The notes beneath the pieces are model-generated. The model searched no databases. It saw nothing but the letters and a program-made list of their open reading frames with translations, and had not been told where the DNA came from. A DNA stretch of 64,000 nt from Sphingobium sp. CR2-8 (GTDB taxonomy: Bacteria; Pseudomonadota; Alphaproteobacteria; Sphingomonadales; Sphingomonadaceae), in contig NZ_JAYKZY010000001.1 in the NCBI RefSeq assembly GCF_035818615.1, positions 784,501 to 848,500 of the forward strand, read 5' to 3'. Below, one piece after another: positions 38,120 through 47,482 of the stretch (position 1 is its first letter; every line of letters begins with the position of its first letter). The position numbers were made by a program, and so were the translations under genes.

Positions 38120-38400
38120 CGTGGATTTCCTCGCGGAAATTAGCGCCCGCAGAAGTCCGCCTCTCCGAATCAGGCAAAGTGTCGATCGACCATCATCGCG
38201 GAAGAAAGTTGTTGGGCCTGCATCAGATCCACCATCGCTAGATCAGTCGATACCTAATGCGGGTATGCCCTGAACGACATTTCGATTTCCGAATCTCATT
38301 CAGGGTCATACGGACCGACTATGATGCGCGACCCGCATATCGTGGCCGCCGCAGCCTAAGGGGCGCGCGGGCGGCTCATCAATAGCGCGTGGCGGTTGGC
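38120..38400. other. Spacer without recognisable gene
   Basis: About 280 bases between the IS630 terminus and the amidohydrolase 3' end. Short stop-rich frames only. No hairpin or promoter is convincing. Confidence 0.4.
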
Positions 38401-39408
38401 CTATGACAAGCCGAGAAGCGCGTCGGCGTTGCCGTGAGCGATGCGGGCCCGATCTGCAGGAGAAACCGGCAGGTTGTTGAGGAATGCCGTAGCTTCATCA
38501 TTGGGGCTGTAGGGATAATCGACCGAGAACAGAATTCGATCCGCACCAAACGACGTCAAAGCTGCAAGAAAAGCGGCGGTGTCGAAGAAGCCGCTGGTTG
38601 TGATCCACACCTGATCCAGGATCGTTTGCGACACGTCCCGGTTCAGTCCCAACGCCGCACCTGTCCCGAACATGGCATCGACACGTTTCATCATCATCGG
38701 CAACATCTCGCCCATATGGCCGATGATGAGCTTCAGACTTGAATTGCGATCAAGCGCACCGGACAGGACGAGCCGCAGGATGTGTAGGCCGGTTTCGGCG
38801 TGCCAACCGAATCCGGCGTTGGACAGGATGAAAGAGGTAAAGTCCGGCAGTCCCTGAAAATAGGCATCCCGAACCGCACGCGGCGCAGGGCCGGGATGGA
38901 TATAGAGGGGACAGCCCAAGGCTGCCGCACGGGACAGGATCGACGCGAAACGCGGGTCGTCGAGGAACAGTCCATCGGTAGTCCCATTGATCGAGGCACC
39001 GCGGAAGCCGAGCTGTTTCACGCACCGTTCCAGTTCGTCGGCGGCGGCCTCGGGTTCCCTCATGGGAAGATGGGCGAACGCCGCAAAACGATCCGGATGC
39101 CGTTCGACCGCCTGCGCCAATCGATCATTATATTCGCGCGCAAAGCGCACGCCTTCCTCACCTGCCAGCATCTCAGCACCAGGGCCGACAACGGAGAGCA
39201 CCTGCAACGTGATCCCGGTTTCGTTCATCGAATCGATGCGTTCCGCCTGCGTATCGCTCAACGCCCGGTCGAGCGCACTTAGCTTCTCGCCATCACCGGT
39301 TGGCGCCCACCCTGCTGGCACCCATCCGGATGCGGCTACCTCCGATGCAGGAATTCTGTCAGCTAGTTCGGGCAGCAACACATGTTCTTCCAGGGCAACT
39401 ATACGCAT
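38401..39408 (-). CDS. Amidohydrolase-2 / ACMSD-like decarboxylase family protein
   Basis: A 335-residue TIM-barrel metal enzyme of the ACMSD, gamma-resorcylate and 5-carboxyvanillate decarboxylase group. It begins MRIVALEEH; the Glu there is the usual metal ligand in the resorcylate-type subgroup. Other metal/catalytic segments are PLYIHPGP (His), KLIIGHMGEMLP (catalytic His) and RILFSVDYPYS (Asp). It would remove CO2 from, or hydrolyse, an aromatic or semialdehyde acid. ATG 39408 is preceded by GGAGAA. It lies 204 bases after the aldehyde dehydrogenase gene in the same direction. A second copy of its 5' end is found at 42809-42838. Confidence 0.88.
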   Translation of the reverse strand: MRIVALEEHVLLPELADRIPASEVAASGWVPAGWAPTGDGEKLSALDRALSDTQAERIDSMNETGITLQVLSVVGPGAEMLAGEEGVRFAREYNDRLAQAVERHPDRFAAFAHLPMREPEAAADELERCVKQLGFRGASINGTTDGLFLDDPRFASILSRAAALGCPLYIHPGPAPRAVRDAYFQGLPDFTSFILSNAGFGWHAETGLHILRLVLSGALDRNSSLKLIIGHMGEMLPMMMKRVDAMFGTGAALGLNRDVSQTILDQVWITTSGFFDTAAFLAALTSFGADRILFSVDYPYSPNDEATAFLNNLPVSPADRARIAHGNADALLGLS

Positions 39409-39612
39409 GATCTTGATTCTCCAGGGGTGTGGATTCAAATGATCGTCCAGGGCCGCAACAGGAGCGCAGCGATCTGGACGATCGTATCCGAATGGTTCTG
39501 CCGGCAGCTTTGCCCACTACACAATTTCATCCGGGTAATTGGCAGCTCGCCAACTCGCTCACCTATCGCATTATAGACGGTTGGCTGCCTCGGCGAGGTC
39601 AACGGACGAGCC

Positions 39613-41061
39613 TTATGCGACGTGAATCTGCTTCGACATTGTGTCGGTCCGGCGGGATTCGTAGATCGTCTGTGCATCGGTCGCGGCCATATAACCCCAT
39701 GGCCCCATCTCGAGACCGACTCCGCTCTGCTTGACGCCGCCGAACGGCTGGGTCGGAAACACATTGTCGCTATGCGTGTTGACCCACACCATGCCGGCTT
39801 CGAGCCGCTGCGCCAGCTCGGCTCCACGGACGGAGTCGCTCGTCCAGACCGAACCGCCGAGACCGAACTCGGTGTCGTTGGCCAGTTTCAGCACTTCCTC
39901 GACGTCAGAGAATGTGATGATCGGCATGACCGGTCCAAACTGCTCCTCGTCTACAACACGCATACCGTGGCGCGCATCGGCCAGAATCGTCGGTGCGTAG
40001 AAATAGCCCGGGCGATCCAGTTTGTGACCACCGGTGACGGCTTTCGCACCCTTGGCCAGCGCATCTTCGACAATCTCGCTGACCTTCTCGAACTGCGCAA
40101 GGTTCTGCAAGGGACCTAGCTGGGTGTCGTCTTCCATGCCGTCCCCCAGTTTGACTGTCTCGGCGATCGCAGCTAGTTCCTTGGTCACATCGGCGACGAT
40201 GCTCTCGTGGACGTAGATGCGCTTGGCAGCGATGCAAAGCTGACCGGAGTTGCGGAAACTGCCCCAGAAGATGCGCTGCGCGATGACCTTCGGATCGGCA
40301 TCTGCGAGCACGATCGCCGCGTCGTTGCCGCCAAGTTCGAGCGTGACGCGCTTGATGCCAGCGGCAGCGGCGGCAGCCACCTTCTTACCGGTGGCGGTCG
40401 AACCGGTCATCGTGATCTTGCGGGTGAGCGGATGCTGGGTAAGCTCGGGGCCGAAGCTCATGCCACCGCTGACTACATTGAGCACGCCGGGCGGGAACAC
40501 GCCGCGCAGCAACTCGCCCAGGAGCAGAGTGGTCAGCGGGGTGTAGGGCGAAGGCTTGAGAATCACCGTATTGCCAGCAGCCAGCAGCGGCGCGATCTTG
40601 CAGGTGGCCAGGATGATTGGGATGTTCCAGGCCGTGATGGCGACGGCGGGGCCGATCGGCTGGCGGATGACGGCGGAGTATGCCACCTCGTCGTCCTGGA
40701 TGACGTCAGGGGCGATTGCGAGGTCGGCATAGTAGCGGAAGACCATCGTTGCGGCGAAGATTTCGATACCCGCATCGGCCTTGGGCTTGCCCTGCTCCTT
40801 CACGAGGATTTCGACGAACCGCCCGGTGTTCGCTTCGATGATGTCGGCTGCCGCATACAGCGCCGCGCGACGCGCGTCCCCCGCATTGCGCCAGGTCTGG
40901 AACGCCGCGTGCGCGGCGGTCATGACCTCCTCAACCTGCTCGGGTGTGCATTCCGGCGCCTGCGCGAAGACGGCGCCGGTCGCGGGATTGATGACGTCGA
41001 ACGTGTCGGTGATCGGTGCCGCCACGCCGTTGATCGTCTGCGTGTAAACGTGCTCGGACAT
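39613..41061 (-). CDS. NAD(P)-dependent aldehyde dehydrogenase
   Basis: A 482-residue aldehyde dehydrogenase. The nucleophile is in NSGQLCIAAKRI (about Cys280) and the general base in LELGGND (Glu about 246); the cofactor motif is TGSTATGKKV. The usual PWN before the catalytic core reads TAWNIP, so Pro is Ala. It oxidises an aldehyde to a carboxylic acid in the cytoplasm. The neighbouring amidohydrolase and divergent LysR suggest one catabolic unit for an aromatic or short aldehyde. Substrate is not deducible. Confidence 0.93.
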   Translation of the reverse strand: MSEHVYTQTINGVAAPITDTFDVINPATGAVFAQAPECTPEQVEEVMTAAHAAFQTWRNAGDARRAALYAAADIIEANTGRFVEILVKEQGKPKADAGIEIFAATMVFRYYADLAIAPDVIQDDEVAYSAVIRQPIGPAVAITAWNIPIILATCKIAPLLAAGNTVILKPSPYTPLTTLLLGELLRGVFPPGVLNVVSGGMSFGPELTQHPLTRKITMTGSTATGKKVAAAAAAGIKRVTLELGGNDAAIVLADADPKVIAQRIFWGSFRNSGQLCIAAKRIYVHESIVADVTKELAAIAETVKLGDGMEDDTQLGPLQNLAQFEKVSEIVEDALAKGAKAVTGGHKLDRPGYFYAPTILADARHGMRVVDEEQFGPVMPIITFSDVEEVLKLANDTEFGLGGSVWTSDSVRGAELAQRLEAGMVWVNTHSDNVFPTQPFGGVKQSGVGLEMGPWGYMAATDAQTIYESRRTDTMSKQIHVA

Positions 41062-41115
41062 AAAGCCTCCGGTGGTATGGATCAGGCTTCGATCTCTAGT
41101 TCTTTTGTGATTTCC

Positions 41116-41125
41116 GACTAGTCGA
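41116..41125. promoter_or_regulatory. Palindrome in the ALDH/LysR divergent promoter
   Basis: CGACTAGTCG, a perfect 10-base palindrome, lies midway between the aldehyde dehydrogenase start (41061) and the LysR start (41178). It is short for a LysR site, but placement suits a regulator binding site. Confidence 0.35.
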
Positions 41126-41177
41126 AGAGTTTTGACAGCACTATTCCGCAGGAACGAACAATCTTCTATTATGGGGT

Positions 41178-42083
41178 ATGGATCGAATTGCCATCATGCG
41201 TCTTTTTGTTCGGATAGTAGAACGGGGTAGCTTTACCGCTGCGGCGGTAGATCTCGGCTTGCCCCGGGCAACGGCGACAACTGCGATCCAGCATCTGGAG
41301 CGGGATCTGGGGGTGCGGTTACTGGACCGTACCACCCGCAGCGTCGGGGCAACGCCTGAAGGCCGGCTCTATCGGGATCGCTGCATTCAACTGCTCGCGG
41401 ATCTGGACGACACCGAGACCCTTTTTCGCGCAAGCGAACCTCGAGGTCCGCTGCGGGTCGATCTCCAGAGCACGCTCGCGCGCCGGTTTGTCATGCCGGC
41501 CCTCCCCGACTTTGTCGCTCGATACCCGGACATCGCCCTGAGCATCAGCGAAGGAGACAGAATTGTGGACCTCATCCCCGAAGGCGTGGATTGCGTCCTT
41601 CGCGTGGGCGACCTTCCCGATTCCGGCCTTGTCGGACGAAAGGTCGCAAGCTTGAACCAGATCACCCTGGCGAGCCCCGCCTATCTCGCGCATCACGGCG
41701 AACCCCGGACGCCCGATGACCTCGAGGGCCACCTAATGGTCGGTTATACAGCGTCAGCGACCGGCAAACCCTATCCGCTGAAATTCGGAGCGGGCCAGCA
41801 GTACCGCGAGATTCTTCTGCCCTTTCAGATCAAGGCCCGTGGGGCCGAGAACTATTCGGCTGCAGGTCTTGCCGGTTTGGGACTTATCCAGATACCGCAT
41901 AGTTGGGTCGTCCAGGAGATCGCAGCGGGTGCGTTCATTCCCGTCATCACTACTGCGCCTCCGCCTGCTCTGCCGGTCTTCATCCTCTACCCGCAGAACC
42001 GGTATTTGGCGTCCCGCCTCCGGGTTTTCATCGACTGGATCACCGAGGTATTTCGGCCTCTGAATGGACCGAATGCGCGCTAA
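41178..42083 (+). CDS. LysR-family regulator
   Basis: A 301-residue LTTR. The N-terminal winged helix reads MDRIAIMRLFVRIVERGSFT and AAVDLGLPRATATTAIQHLE. The effector domain follows, with LRVGDLPDSGLVGRKVASL typical of the CrgA/DhcR branch. It is transcribed away from the aldehyde dehydrogenase, so control of that gene and of the amidohydrolase is likely. The final residues (IDWITEVFRPL) match a full-length protein. Confidence 0.92.
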   Translation: MDRIAIMRLFVRIVERGSFTAAAVDLGLPRATATTAIQHLERDLGVRLLDRTTRSVGATPEGRLYRDRCIQLLADLDDTETLFRASEPRGPLRVDLQSTLARRFVMPALPDFVARYPDIALSISEGDRIVDLIPEGVDCVLRVGDLPDSGLVGRKVASLNQITLASPAYLAHHGEPRTPDDLEGHLMVGYTASATGKPYPLKFGAGQQYREILLPFQIKARGAENYSAAGLAGLGLIQIPHSWVVQEIAAGAFIPVITTAPPPALPVFILYPQNRYLASRLRVFIDWITEVFRPLNGPNAR

Positions 42084-42289
42084 TCAAAAGCGCGTCAGTC
42101 CATCCGAAAACGCCGGTCCAGATCACAATTCGGTTCAGCGGGGCGACGTGAGGCCCCATTAACGGTAATTTTGTGGCCAAGAAAGCGAGAGGGTGGGCGC
42201 CTGCCATTGCTAACAAAGCCGCACGTGTCGCGAAGAAACTCACGGTGAGCGGCGAGCGATACCAATGCGTCGCGTCGCCCTCTCTTACT

Positions 42290-42765
42290 GCGGACGGGCA
42301 AGGCGGGGCACCCGCTGTCGGTCTCCCATCCCGCTTGGCCATTGGAAAAACACCACTTTCACCGGCGAGCTGCGCCTGACGGCATCACTGCGCCAATCGT
42401 ATTGGACAGTCCCATGACCGGCGAATGGTCCGCTGCTTATGCCCAGCAGGTACTGACGCCACCGTTGCATTCTAGTGATATTGTCATCCTCGACAATCTG
42501 CCGGCGCATAAGGCAAAGGCTGCCCGTGAAGCCATCGAAGAGGATGGAGCGCGCATGCTGTTCCTGCCGCCATATAGCCCCGACTTTAATCCCATCGAAA
42601 ACGCCTTCTTCAAACTTAAGGTTATCCTGCGAAAAGCCGCCGCCCGAACCATTCCGGAGTTATGGGATGCGATACGTGACGCGTTGCCACGCTTCGCTCC
42701 CGAAGAATGCGCAAACTACTTCACAGCCATCGGGTATGAGCCAGAGTGATCGGATTCTGCTCTAG
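42290..42765 (+). pseudogene. IS630-family transposase, copy 2, C-terminal remnant
   Basis: The sequence ARRGTRCRSPIPLGHWKNTT is followed by a one-base loss near 42378 and then ITAPIVLDSPMTGEWSAAYAQ, DNLPAHKAKAAREAIEEDGA and PYSPDFNPIENAFFKLK to the natural C-terminus. The N-terminal half is missing. The terminal repeat GAGTGATCGGATTCTGCTC precedes TA at the right end. It is related to, but clearly different from, copy 1. Confidence 0.8.
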
Positions 42766-42808
42766 ACATCCAGTGCGACGTCGCAGGTATCACGGGCCTG
42801 CAGGGGAT

Positions 42809-42838
42809 CACATGCTCTCCCAAAGCAACGATACGCAT
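42809..42838 (-). pseudogene. Duplicate 5' end of an amidohydrolase gene
   Basis: Reading leftward, ATG at 42838 gives MRIVALGEHV, matching MRIVALEEHV of the amidohydrolase at 39408. The upstream bases (GAACTCGGATC with TTGGAGAA) also match its ribosome-site region. After ten codons similarity stops, and the IS630 end begins about 45 bases on. A paralogous gene was probably cut by the IS630 insertion and lost. Confidence 0.55.
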
Positions 42839-42889
42839 GATCCGAGTTCTCCAAGCGTCAATTCACGCTTTTGATGATATGGATGATCG

Positions 42890-43768
42890 TCAGATCATGG
42901 CTTCCATGCCCATAGCTTTCAGGACGCCATTCTGGATCGGGGCGACAGCATCATTGATCTGCTGAACGCCGAAATCCAGGCCGTCGGGCATCACAACGGT
43001 GCGCAGTGGACGCCGCTCCGTCGTACCCACCAGCTTTGCGATCGCATCGGCGACCAGTTGTGGGCGCGGCGGGTTGGCGGGATCGAACTGCTGATCGGAA
43101 TGGGCCACGATCTGGCCAGGTATCGCAGCGATTTCGCCATACGATTCCAGCACTGCGGCATCGGACGGCTGCGGGCTGGACGTAATGAGATTGCTGGGGA
43201 ACGGGCCCGGTTCGACAATCACTGAATCGATCCCGAAACTGCTGAGTTCGTAACGATAGGTTTCGGCCAGCGCCTCAAGCGCAAACTTGCTGGCGGCATA
43301 AACGCCAAAAAAGGGAATGGTGAACCGCCCCATCAGCGACGTGACCTGCACCAGCAACCCGCTGCCGGCGGCACGCATGTGCGGCAGGACGGCGCGATTG
43401 GTACGGATGGCGCCGAAGAGGTTAACGGCGAAAAGCCGCTCAACGTCTGGAACCGTATAAGCCTCGGTAACCCCGATCGGCATCAGCCCGGCGTTGTTGA
43501 CCAGCACGTCGATTTGTCCGTGCCGCGTCATGACTTCGGCAATGGCAGTTTCGATTGATGCCTGGTTGGCGACATCCATCTCGATAACCTGCAACGCTTT
43601 GCCGTCGTTCTTGGCGGTTTCGATCAGTTCGTCGCGCACCGCGCTGTTACGACCGTCGACATCCCGCATGGTGGCGATGACCGTGTGCCCCTGACGTGCC
43701 AGCTCCAAAACCGTGAGCTTGCCGAAGCCGCTGCTCGCGCCGGTGACCACCACTACCTTTTTGCTCAT
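42890..43768 (-). CDS. Short-chain dehydrogenase/reductase
   Basis: A 292-residue SDR with the cofactor motif TGASSGFG, the NNAG motif (LVNNAGLMPIG), and YAASKFALEALAE with catalytic Tyr/Lys. The form NNAGLMP and the C-terminal extension resemble SDRs annotated as oxidoreductases with broad carbonyl specificity. ATG 43768 (MSKKVVVV) is preferred to ATG 43780 because GGGAT lies at the right distance. It diverges from a TetR gene with operator-like repeats in between, so it is likely the target of that regulator. Confidence 0.9.
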   Translation of the reverse strand: MSKKVVVVTGASSGFGKLTVLELARQGHTVIATMRDVDGRNSAVRDELIETAKNDGKALQVIEMDVANQASIETAIAEVMTRHGQIDVLVNNAGLMPIGVTEAYTVPDVERLFAVNLFGAIRTNRAVLPHMRAAGSGLLVQVTSLMGRFTIPFFGVYAASKFALEALAETYRYELSSFGIDSVIVEPGPFPSNLITSSPQPSDAAVLESYGEIAAIPGQIVAHSDQQFDPANPPRPQLVADAIAKLVGTTERRPLRTVVMPDGLDFGVQQINDAVAPIQNGVLKAMGMEAMI

Positions 43769-43807
43769 TTCAAATCCCATTTTCGCTAAACGACTGGGAT
43801 CAGATAT

Positions 43808-43852
43808 ACAGACCTGTCTGTTTATGCAAGTGGAATAGACAGGTTGGTCTAT
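43808..43852. promoter_or_regulatory. Paired inverted repeats, likely TetR operator
   Basis: ACAGAC-CT-GTCTGT at 43808-43821 and ATAGAC-N6-GTCTAT at 43835-43852 are both perfect palindromes. The sequences ACCTGTCT and AGACAGGT inside them are also complementary to each other. They lie between the divergent SDR (43768) and TetR (43898) starts. Confidence 0.65.
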
Positions 43853-43897
43853 TTTTCCTGTCGAAACCCACTATGTAGCTCTTATGAAAGCCATGAC

Positions 43898-44503
43898 ATG
43901 CAGCAACTGAACGATCCGGGCGAACGTCCGCTTTCCGCCCTTCCGCCTCGGGAGCGTATCCGGAAGACCGCGTCAGACCTGTTCTGCCGGCGCAGTATCC
44001 ACACGGTCGGCATCGACCGTATCATCGCCGAAAGCGGCGTGGCCAAGATGACATTCTATAAGCACTTTCCGTCCAAGGCATGCCTGATTGCCGATTATCT
44101 CCAAAGCCAGACCGGCGTTTGGATGCAGATGCTTGTAAGCGCAACCCAGCGTCCCGGGCTCTCCCCTGTCGAGCAAGTGCTCGCGATATTCGACGCGCTC
44201 GATGCATCTTTTCAGCAGCGGCCGTTCCGTGGATGCCCATTCGTGAAGGGAATGGCAGAGTTTGGCCCGGACGCAGACGCCCCCGAGATCCAAGCGATGA
44301 TTGATACGTATTTCGAGAGCTTGCACAGGTTCGTTACGGAACTCATAAAGCCTTTGAGTTTGATTGATCCCGGGCGCACCGCCATTCAGATCCTCTCGCT
44401 TATCCAAGGCGCAATCGTAATGGCCCAGGCAACGTCTGACCGAGACATAGGCGCCGCCAATCGCCATGCGGCCCGGATACTACTGGAAGCCGTAGGCGTG
44501 TAA
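43898..44503 (+). CDS. TetR-family regulator
   Basis: A 201-residue repressor of the AcrR/NemR-like branch. The helix-turn-helix reads TVGIDRIIAESGVAKMTFYK-HFPSK; the C-terminal domain contains RPFRGCPFVKGMAEF, a Cys-containing segment typical of the YcdC/NemR-like C-terminal family. The ATG at 43898 is used because the longer frame from 43844 overlaps the operator. It most likely represses the divergent SDR. Confidence 0.9.
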   Translation: MQQLNDPGERPLSALPPRERIRKTASDLFCRRSIHTVGIDRIIAESGVAKMTFYKHFPSKACLIADYLQSQTGVWMQMLVSATQRPGLSPVEQVLAIFDALDASFQQRPFRGCPFVKGMAEFGPDADAPEIQAMIDTYFESLHRFVTELIKPLSLIDPGRTAIQILSLIQGAIVMAQATSDRDIGAANRHAARILLEAVGV

Positions 44504-44849
44504 TTCGCTCGCCGCTCTCTCGGAACGCACAGGATGGCATTTTGATTATAACACGGGCTGCGTAATCCCGCCGACGCCGATGAAATGCATAGATGTCCTT
44601 GGTTGAACGAAGGCTACAGGCCGACGCATACGGGGGCCTGCTTCGGACTCGCGGGACGCATCAAAGAGTCCCGCTCAGGTTGACTACGGCAACCTTGTCA
44701 CGGCCGATCGTCCGGCTCCATCGTCATCTTCATGCTGGCGTACCCGTCCCTGCAGTGCCACTGGTCAGCCTGTTGCCCTTCCGAACAAAGAGTCCACCGC
44801 CCCGGGGCGTCTGCGACCCGCTTTGGCTCGCTAATGCACACGGTCAATC
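44504..44849. other. Spacer between TetR gene and IS66 copy 2
   Basis: About 345 bases. The one longer frame (44593 onward) has no recognisable domain and is Arg/Leu-rich in the manner of an out-of-frame read. Nothing is assigned. Confidence 0.4.
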
Positions 44850-44904
44850 GTAAGCGGTAAAAATCCCCCACGTGGCCTTGGGAGCGGTGCTGTCATCTGA
44901 GTGA

Positions 44905-46518
44905 TCAGGCGGCGCTTGCGATGCTGCTTAGTTCGAACGAAGCTTGGGCGGCGTTGGCATCGAGCCAGTTGTACGGCAACAGATCGTCGATGGGATCGGT
45001 GTCTGCGCGGGTGATGATCCGGGCCAGGACATCGCAGAGATAGGCGTAGGGATTGACGTCCAGCATCTTGCAGGTTTCGACCAGCGAGGAGATCGCTGCC
45101 CAGTTTTCGGCGCCGAGTTGGTGGCCGGTGAAGAGTGCATTTTTTCTTTGGAGAGTCACCGGCCTGACGGCCCGTTCGGCGGCGTTGTTGTCGATCTCGA
45201 TCCTGCCGTCGTCGAGGAACCGGGTAAAGCCCGCCCAGCGCTTGAGCGCATATTTCATCGCATCGCTCGTTGCCGATCCAGCCATCATGCGCGGTGCGGT
45301 GGCGGCGAACCAGGCATGGAGCTTGTCGACCAGTGGACGGGTTCGCTCCTGCCTGACGGCAAGGCGTTCCTCGGCCGCGCGCCCCCGGATTTCCTTCTCG
45401 ATGCGATAGATTTCGGCAATGCGCTGCAAGGCGTCCTGCGCGACCGGGGCATCGCTGCCTGCATCGACGAAGCCGCGTCGCAGGTGAGCCCAACAAAAGG
45501 ACTTCGTGACGCCGGCGTCGGCGCTATCATCCTTGCCGAACTGGTCATAAGCCTGCCAGGCATCGACCTGTAGGATGCCCTGGTATGACCCTAGCAACTG
45601 CCTGGCCCACATTTTTCCGCGTCCCGGCATATAGGTATAGAGCGCCAGAGGCGGATCGACGCCGCCATGAGCGCGATCGTCGCACACTATGACCCACATG
45701 TAGCCGGTTTTCGTCTTGCCCGTTCCCGGTGCCAGCACCTTGACCGTAGTTTCGTCGACGAACAGACGGGCACGGGCAAGCGCATCGGCGCGCATCCTGT
45801 CGGTGATCGGCATCAGCGCAGCGATGCCGCGACCAACCCAGTTCGCCAGAGTGGCGCGGCTGATCTCGATGCCTTGCCGGGCGAAGATCTTCGACTGACG
45901 GTAAAGCGGCAAGTGGTCGCAATATTTGTTGATCAGAACATCGGCGATCAGCGCTTCGGTCGGCAAGCCGCCCGGCACGACATGTGCCGGTGCCAACGCC
46001 TGGCGAACGCCGTCGCTACAGCAGCGGCAGGCATAGCGGGGTCGGATCGTCACCATCACACGATGCTGGGCCGGGATGATGTCGAGCCTTTCGGACCGGT
46101 CCTCACCGATCTTGTGTAGCGCCCCGCCACAGGCACATTCCAGGCTTTCGGGCTCGATCACTGTCTCGAAGCGCGGCAGATGCGCTGGCAGTGATGCGCG
46201 CTCGGCATCCGGAGCCCGTCGACGACGCGGCCTGAGGCCATAACGTTCGGCCTCCTCGGCGGTCTTGTCCTGCAAGCCATCGGCTTCGCCAAGGGCGACG
46301 CCCTGGTCTTCCAGCGTCAATGCCAGTTGATCGACCGGGAGCTTTTCCGAACGCTTGCCGAAGGTCGAGCGGTTGATCAGCTTGAGGATATGTTCAAGCC
46401 GCGCCGCGCGAGCGCGCTCGGCCAGCACCATCGCCTTGAGCTGCTCCACATTATCGGGAAGCTCGTCATATCCAGCCTCCGGGCTGGTCTCGAGAGGGGG
46501 TTCAGGATGCGCCGCCAC
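44905..46518 (-). CDS. tnpC: IS66 transposase, copy 2
   Basis: The 537-residue IS66 transposase, with the same sequence as in copy 1 as far as can be compared, including Cys pairs in RPRYACRCC and the DNNAAERAVRP motif. It is intact, so this copy should be able to move on its own. Confidence 0.95.
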   Translation of the reverse strand: MAAHPEPPLETSPEAGYDELPDNVEQLKAMVLAERARAARLEHILKLINRSTFGKRSEKLPVDQLALTLEDQGVALGEADGLQDKTAEEAERYGLRPRRRRAPDAERASLPAHLPRFETVIEPESLECACGGALHKIGEDRSERLDIIPAQHRVMVTIRPRYACRCCSDGVRQALAPAHVVPGGLPTEALIADVLINKYCDHLPLYRQSKIFARQGIEISRATLANWVGRGIAALMPITDRMRADALARARLFVDETTVKVLAPGTGKTKTGYMWVIVCDDRAHGGVDPPLALYTYMPGRGKMWARQLLGSYQGILQVDAWQAYDQFGKDDSADAGVTKSFCWAHLRRGFVDAGSDAPVAQDALQRIAEIYRIEKEIRGRAAEERLAVRQERTRPLVDKLHAWFAATAPRMMAGSATSDAMKYALKRWAGFTRFLDDGRIEIDNNAAERAVRPVTLQRKNALFTGHQLGAENWAAISSLVETCKMLDVNPYAYLCDVLARIITRADTDPIDDLLPYNWLDANAAQASFELSSIASAA

Positions 46519-46585
46519 GCCCGTATTCTAGCCGGTTTCGCACGGCTGGGAACACCCCTGCGCCAGACAGAATCAGGCGTGCGAT

Positions 46586-46939
46586 CTACTGTGCATGAAG
46601 TGGTTTTGGCACGCGCGGCACATGCATGCGCGACCAGTCCAGCCCCTCGAACAACGCCGAAGCCTGGGCCGCCGACAGCTTCATCACGCCGTCTCCCGGT
46701 CGGGGCCAGCGGAACTTCCCATCCTGCAACCGCTTCGTCACGAGTACGAGCCCGGTGCCATCCCATAGCAGGAGTTTTATCCTGTCTGCCCGGCGTGCCC
46801 GGAAGACAAAAAGCATGCCTGAGAATGGGTCGAGCCGCAGTTCCTGCTGCACCAGTGAGGCGAGGCCTACCATGCCCTTCCTGAAGTCCACGGGCTGGGT
46901 TGCAACCAGCACCTTCAACGGCCCGGGCGGGATGATCAC
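46586..46939 (-). CDS. tnpB: IS66 TnpB accessory protein, copy 2
   Basis: A 117-residue protein identical to that of copy 1 (VLVATQPVDFRKGMVGL, FVFRARRADRIKLLLWDGTG). GTG start overlaps tnpA by four bases. Confidence 0.93.
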   Translation of the reverse strand: MIIPPGPLKVLVATQPVDFRKGMVGLASLVQQELRLDPFSGMLFVFRARRADRIKLLLWDGTGLVLVTKRLQDGKFRWPRPGDGVMKLSAAQASALFEGLDWSRMHVPRVPKPLHAQ

Positions 46940-47397
46940 GTGGTCACCCGCGCGGCCAGGAGCACCCGCTCGATATGGTCGGCATCGACGTGCGACGGGA
47001 TGCGGATCGACAGCCCGCGGGTCTCGATGACGATCTCACCGCCACTCCTCAGGCTCGCGGGCAACGATGACACTGAGGGCGCCGGTGGCCCGGAAGATGG
47101 CGGCGGTACGGGAGGTGCAGCCGGGTCTTCGATCACCGCGGGAACAAAGGCCATCCCCTCGGCCCGCTCTCGGAAACGCCCTCGCCAGTTATAAAGCTGT
47201 TGCGGGAGCATGCCATGACGCCGCGCCACCTCAGACACATTCGCTCCCTGCTTGAAGCTCTCCTCAATGATCCGCGCCTTCGCCGCCGGAGTCCATCCAC
47301 GGTTGCCATTCGACAAGGGAATGACATCAAGACGCTCGGCCTTGCCTACCCTCTCAGCCCTTTCAGTTTCGAAACCCGTTTCGAAATCACCACTCAT
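46936..47397 (-). CDS. tnpA: IS66 TnpA-like protein, copy 2
   Basis: A 153-residue helix-turn-helix protein differing from copy 1 at least at one residue (ERVGKAE instead of ERAGKAE). The ATG at 47397 corresponds to that chosen in copy 1. Confidence 0.9.
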   Translation of the reverse strand: MSGDFETGFETERAERVGKAERLDVIPLSNGNRGWTPAAKARIIEESFKQGANVSEVARRHGMLPQQLYNWRGRFRERAEGMAFVPAVIEDPAAPPVPPPSSGPPAPSVSSLPASLRSGGEIVIETRGLSIRIPSHVDADHIERVLLAARVTT

Positions 47398-47482
47398 CGC
47401 AACCTCGCAAATGCAAGGCGCACTAATTACCAAATCGCCAAATCATGAAAATGTGGGGGATTTTTACCGCTTACGGTCAATC

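Larger units (their letters stand above)
44850..47474 (-). mobile_element. IS66-family insertion sequence, copy 2, with 8-bp target duplication
   Basis: The element is 2625 bp, the same length as copy 1 and in the opposite orientation. Ends are the same GTAAGCGGTAAAAATCCCCC repeats. GGTCAATC occurs at 44842-44849 and 47475-47482, a perfect 8-bp duplication different from that of copy 1. Only a few base differences from copy 1 are visible (for example Ala/Val in tnpA). Confidence 0.95.

Noticed and set aside
40207-41121. 304-codon plus-strand frame opposite the aldehyde dehydrogenase
   Set aside because: Shadow frame; Gly/Arg/Asp-rich with no domain.
44593-44853. 86-codon frame before IS66 copy 2
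   Set aside because: It runs into the IS end and has no domain or ribosome site.
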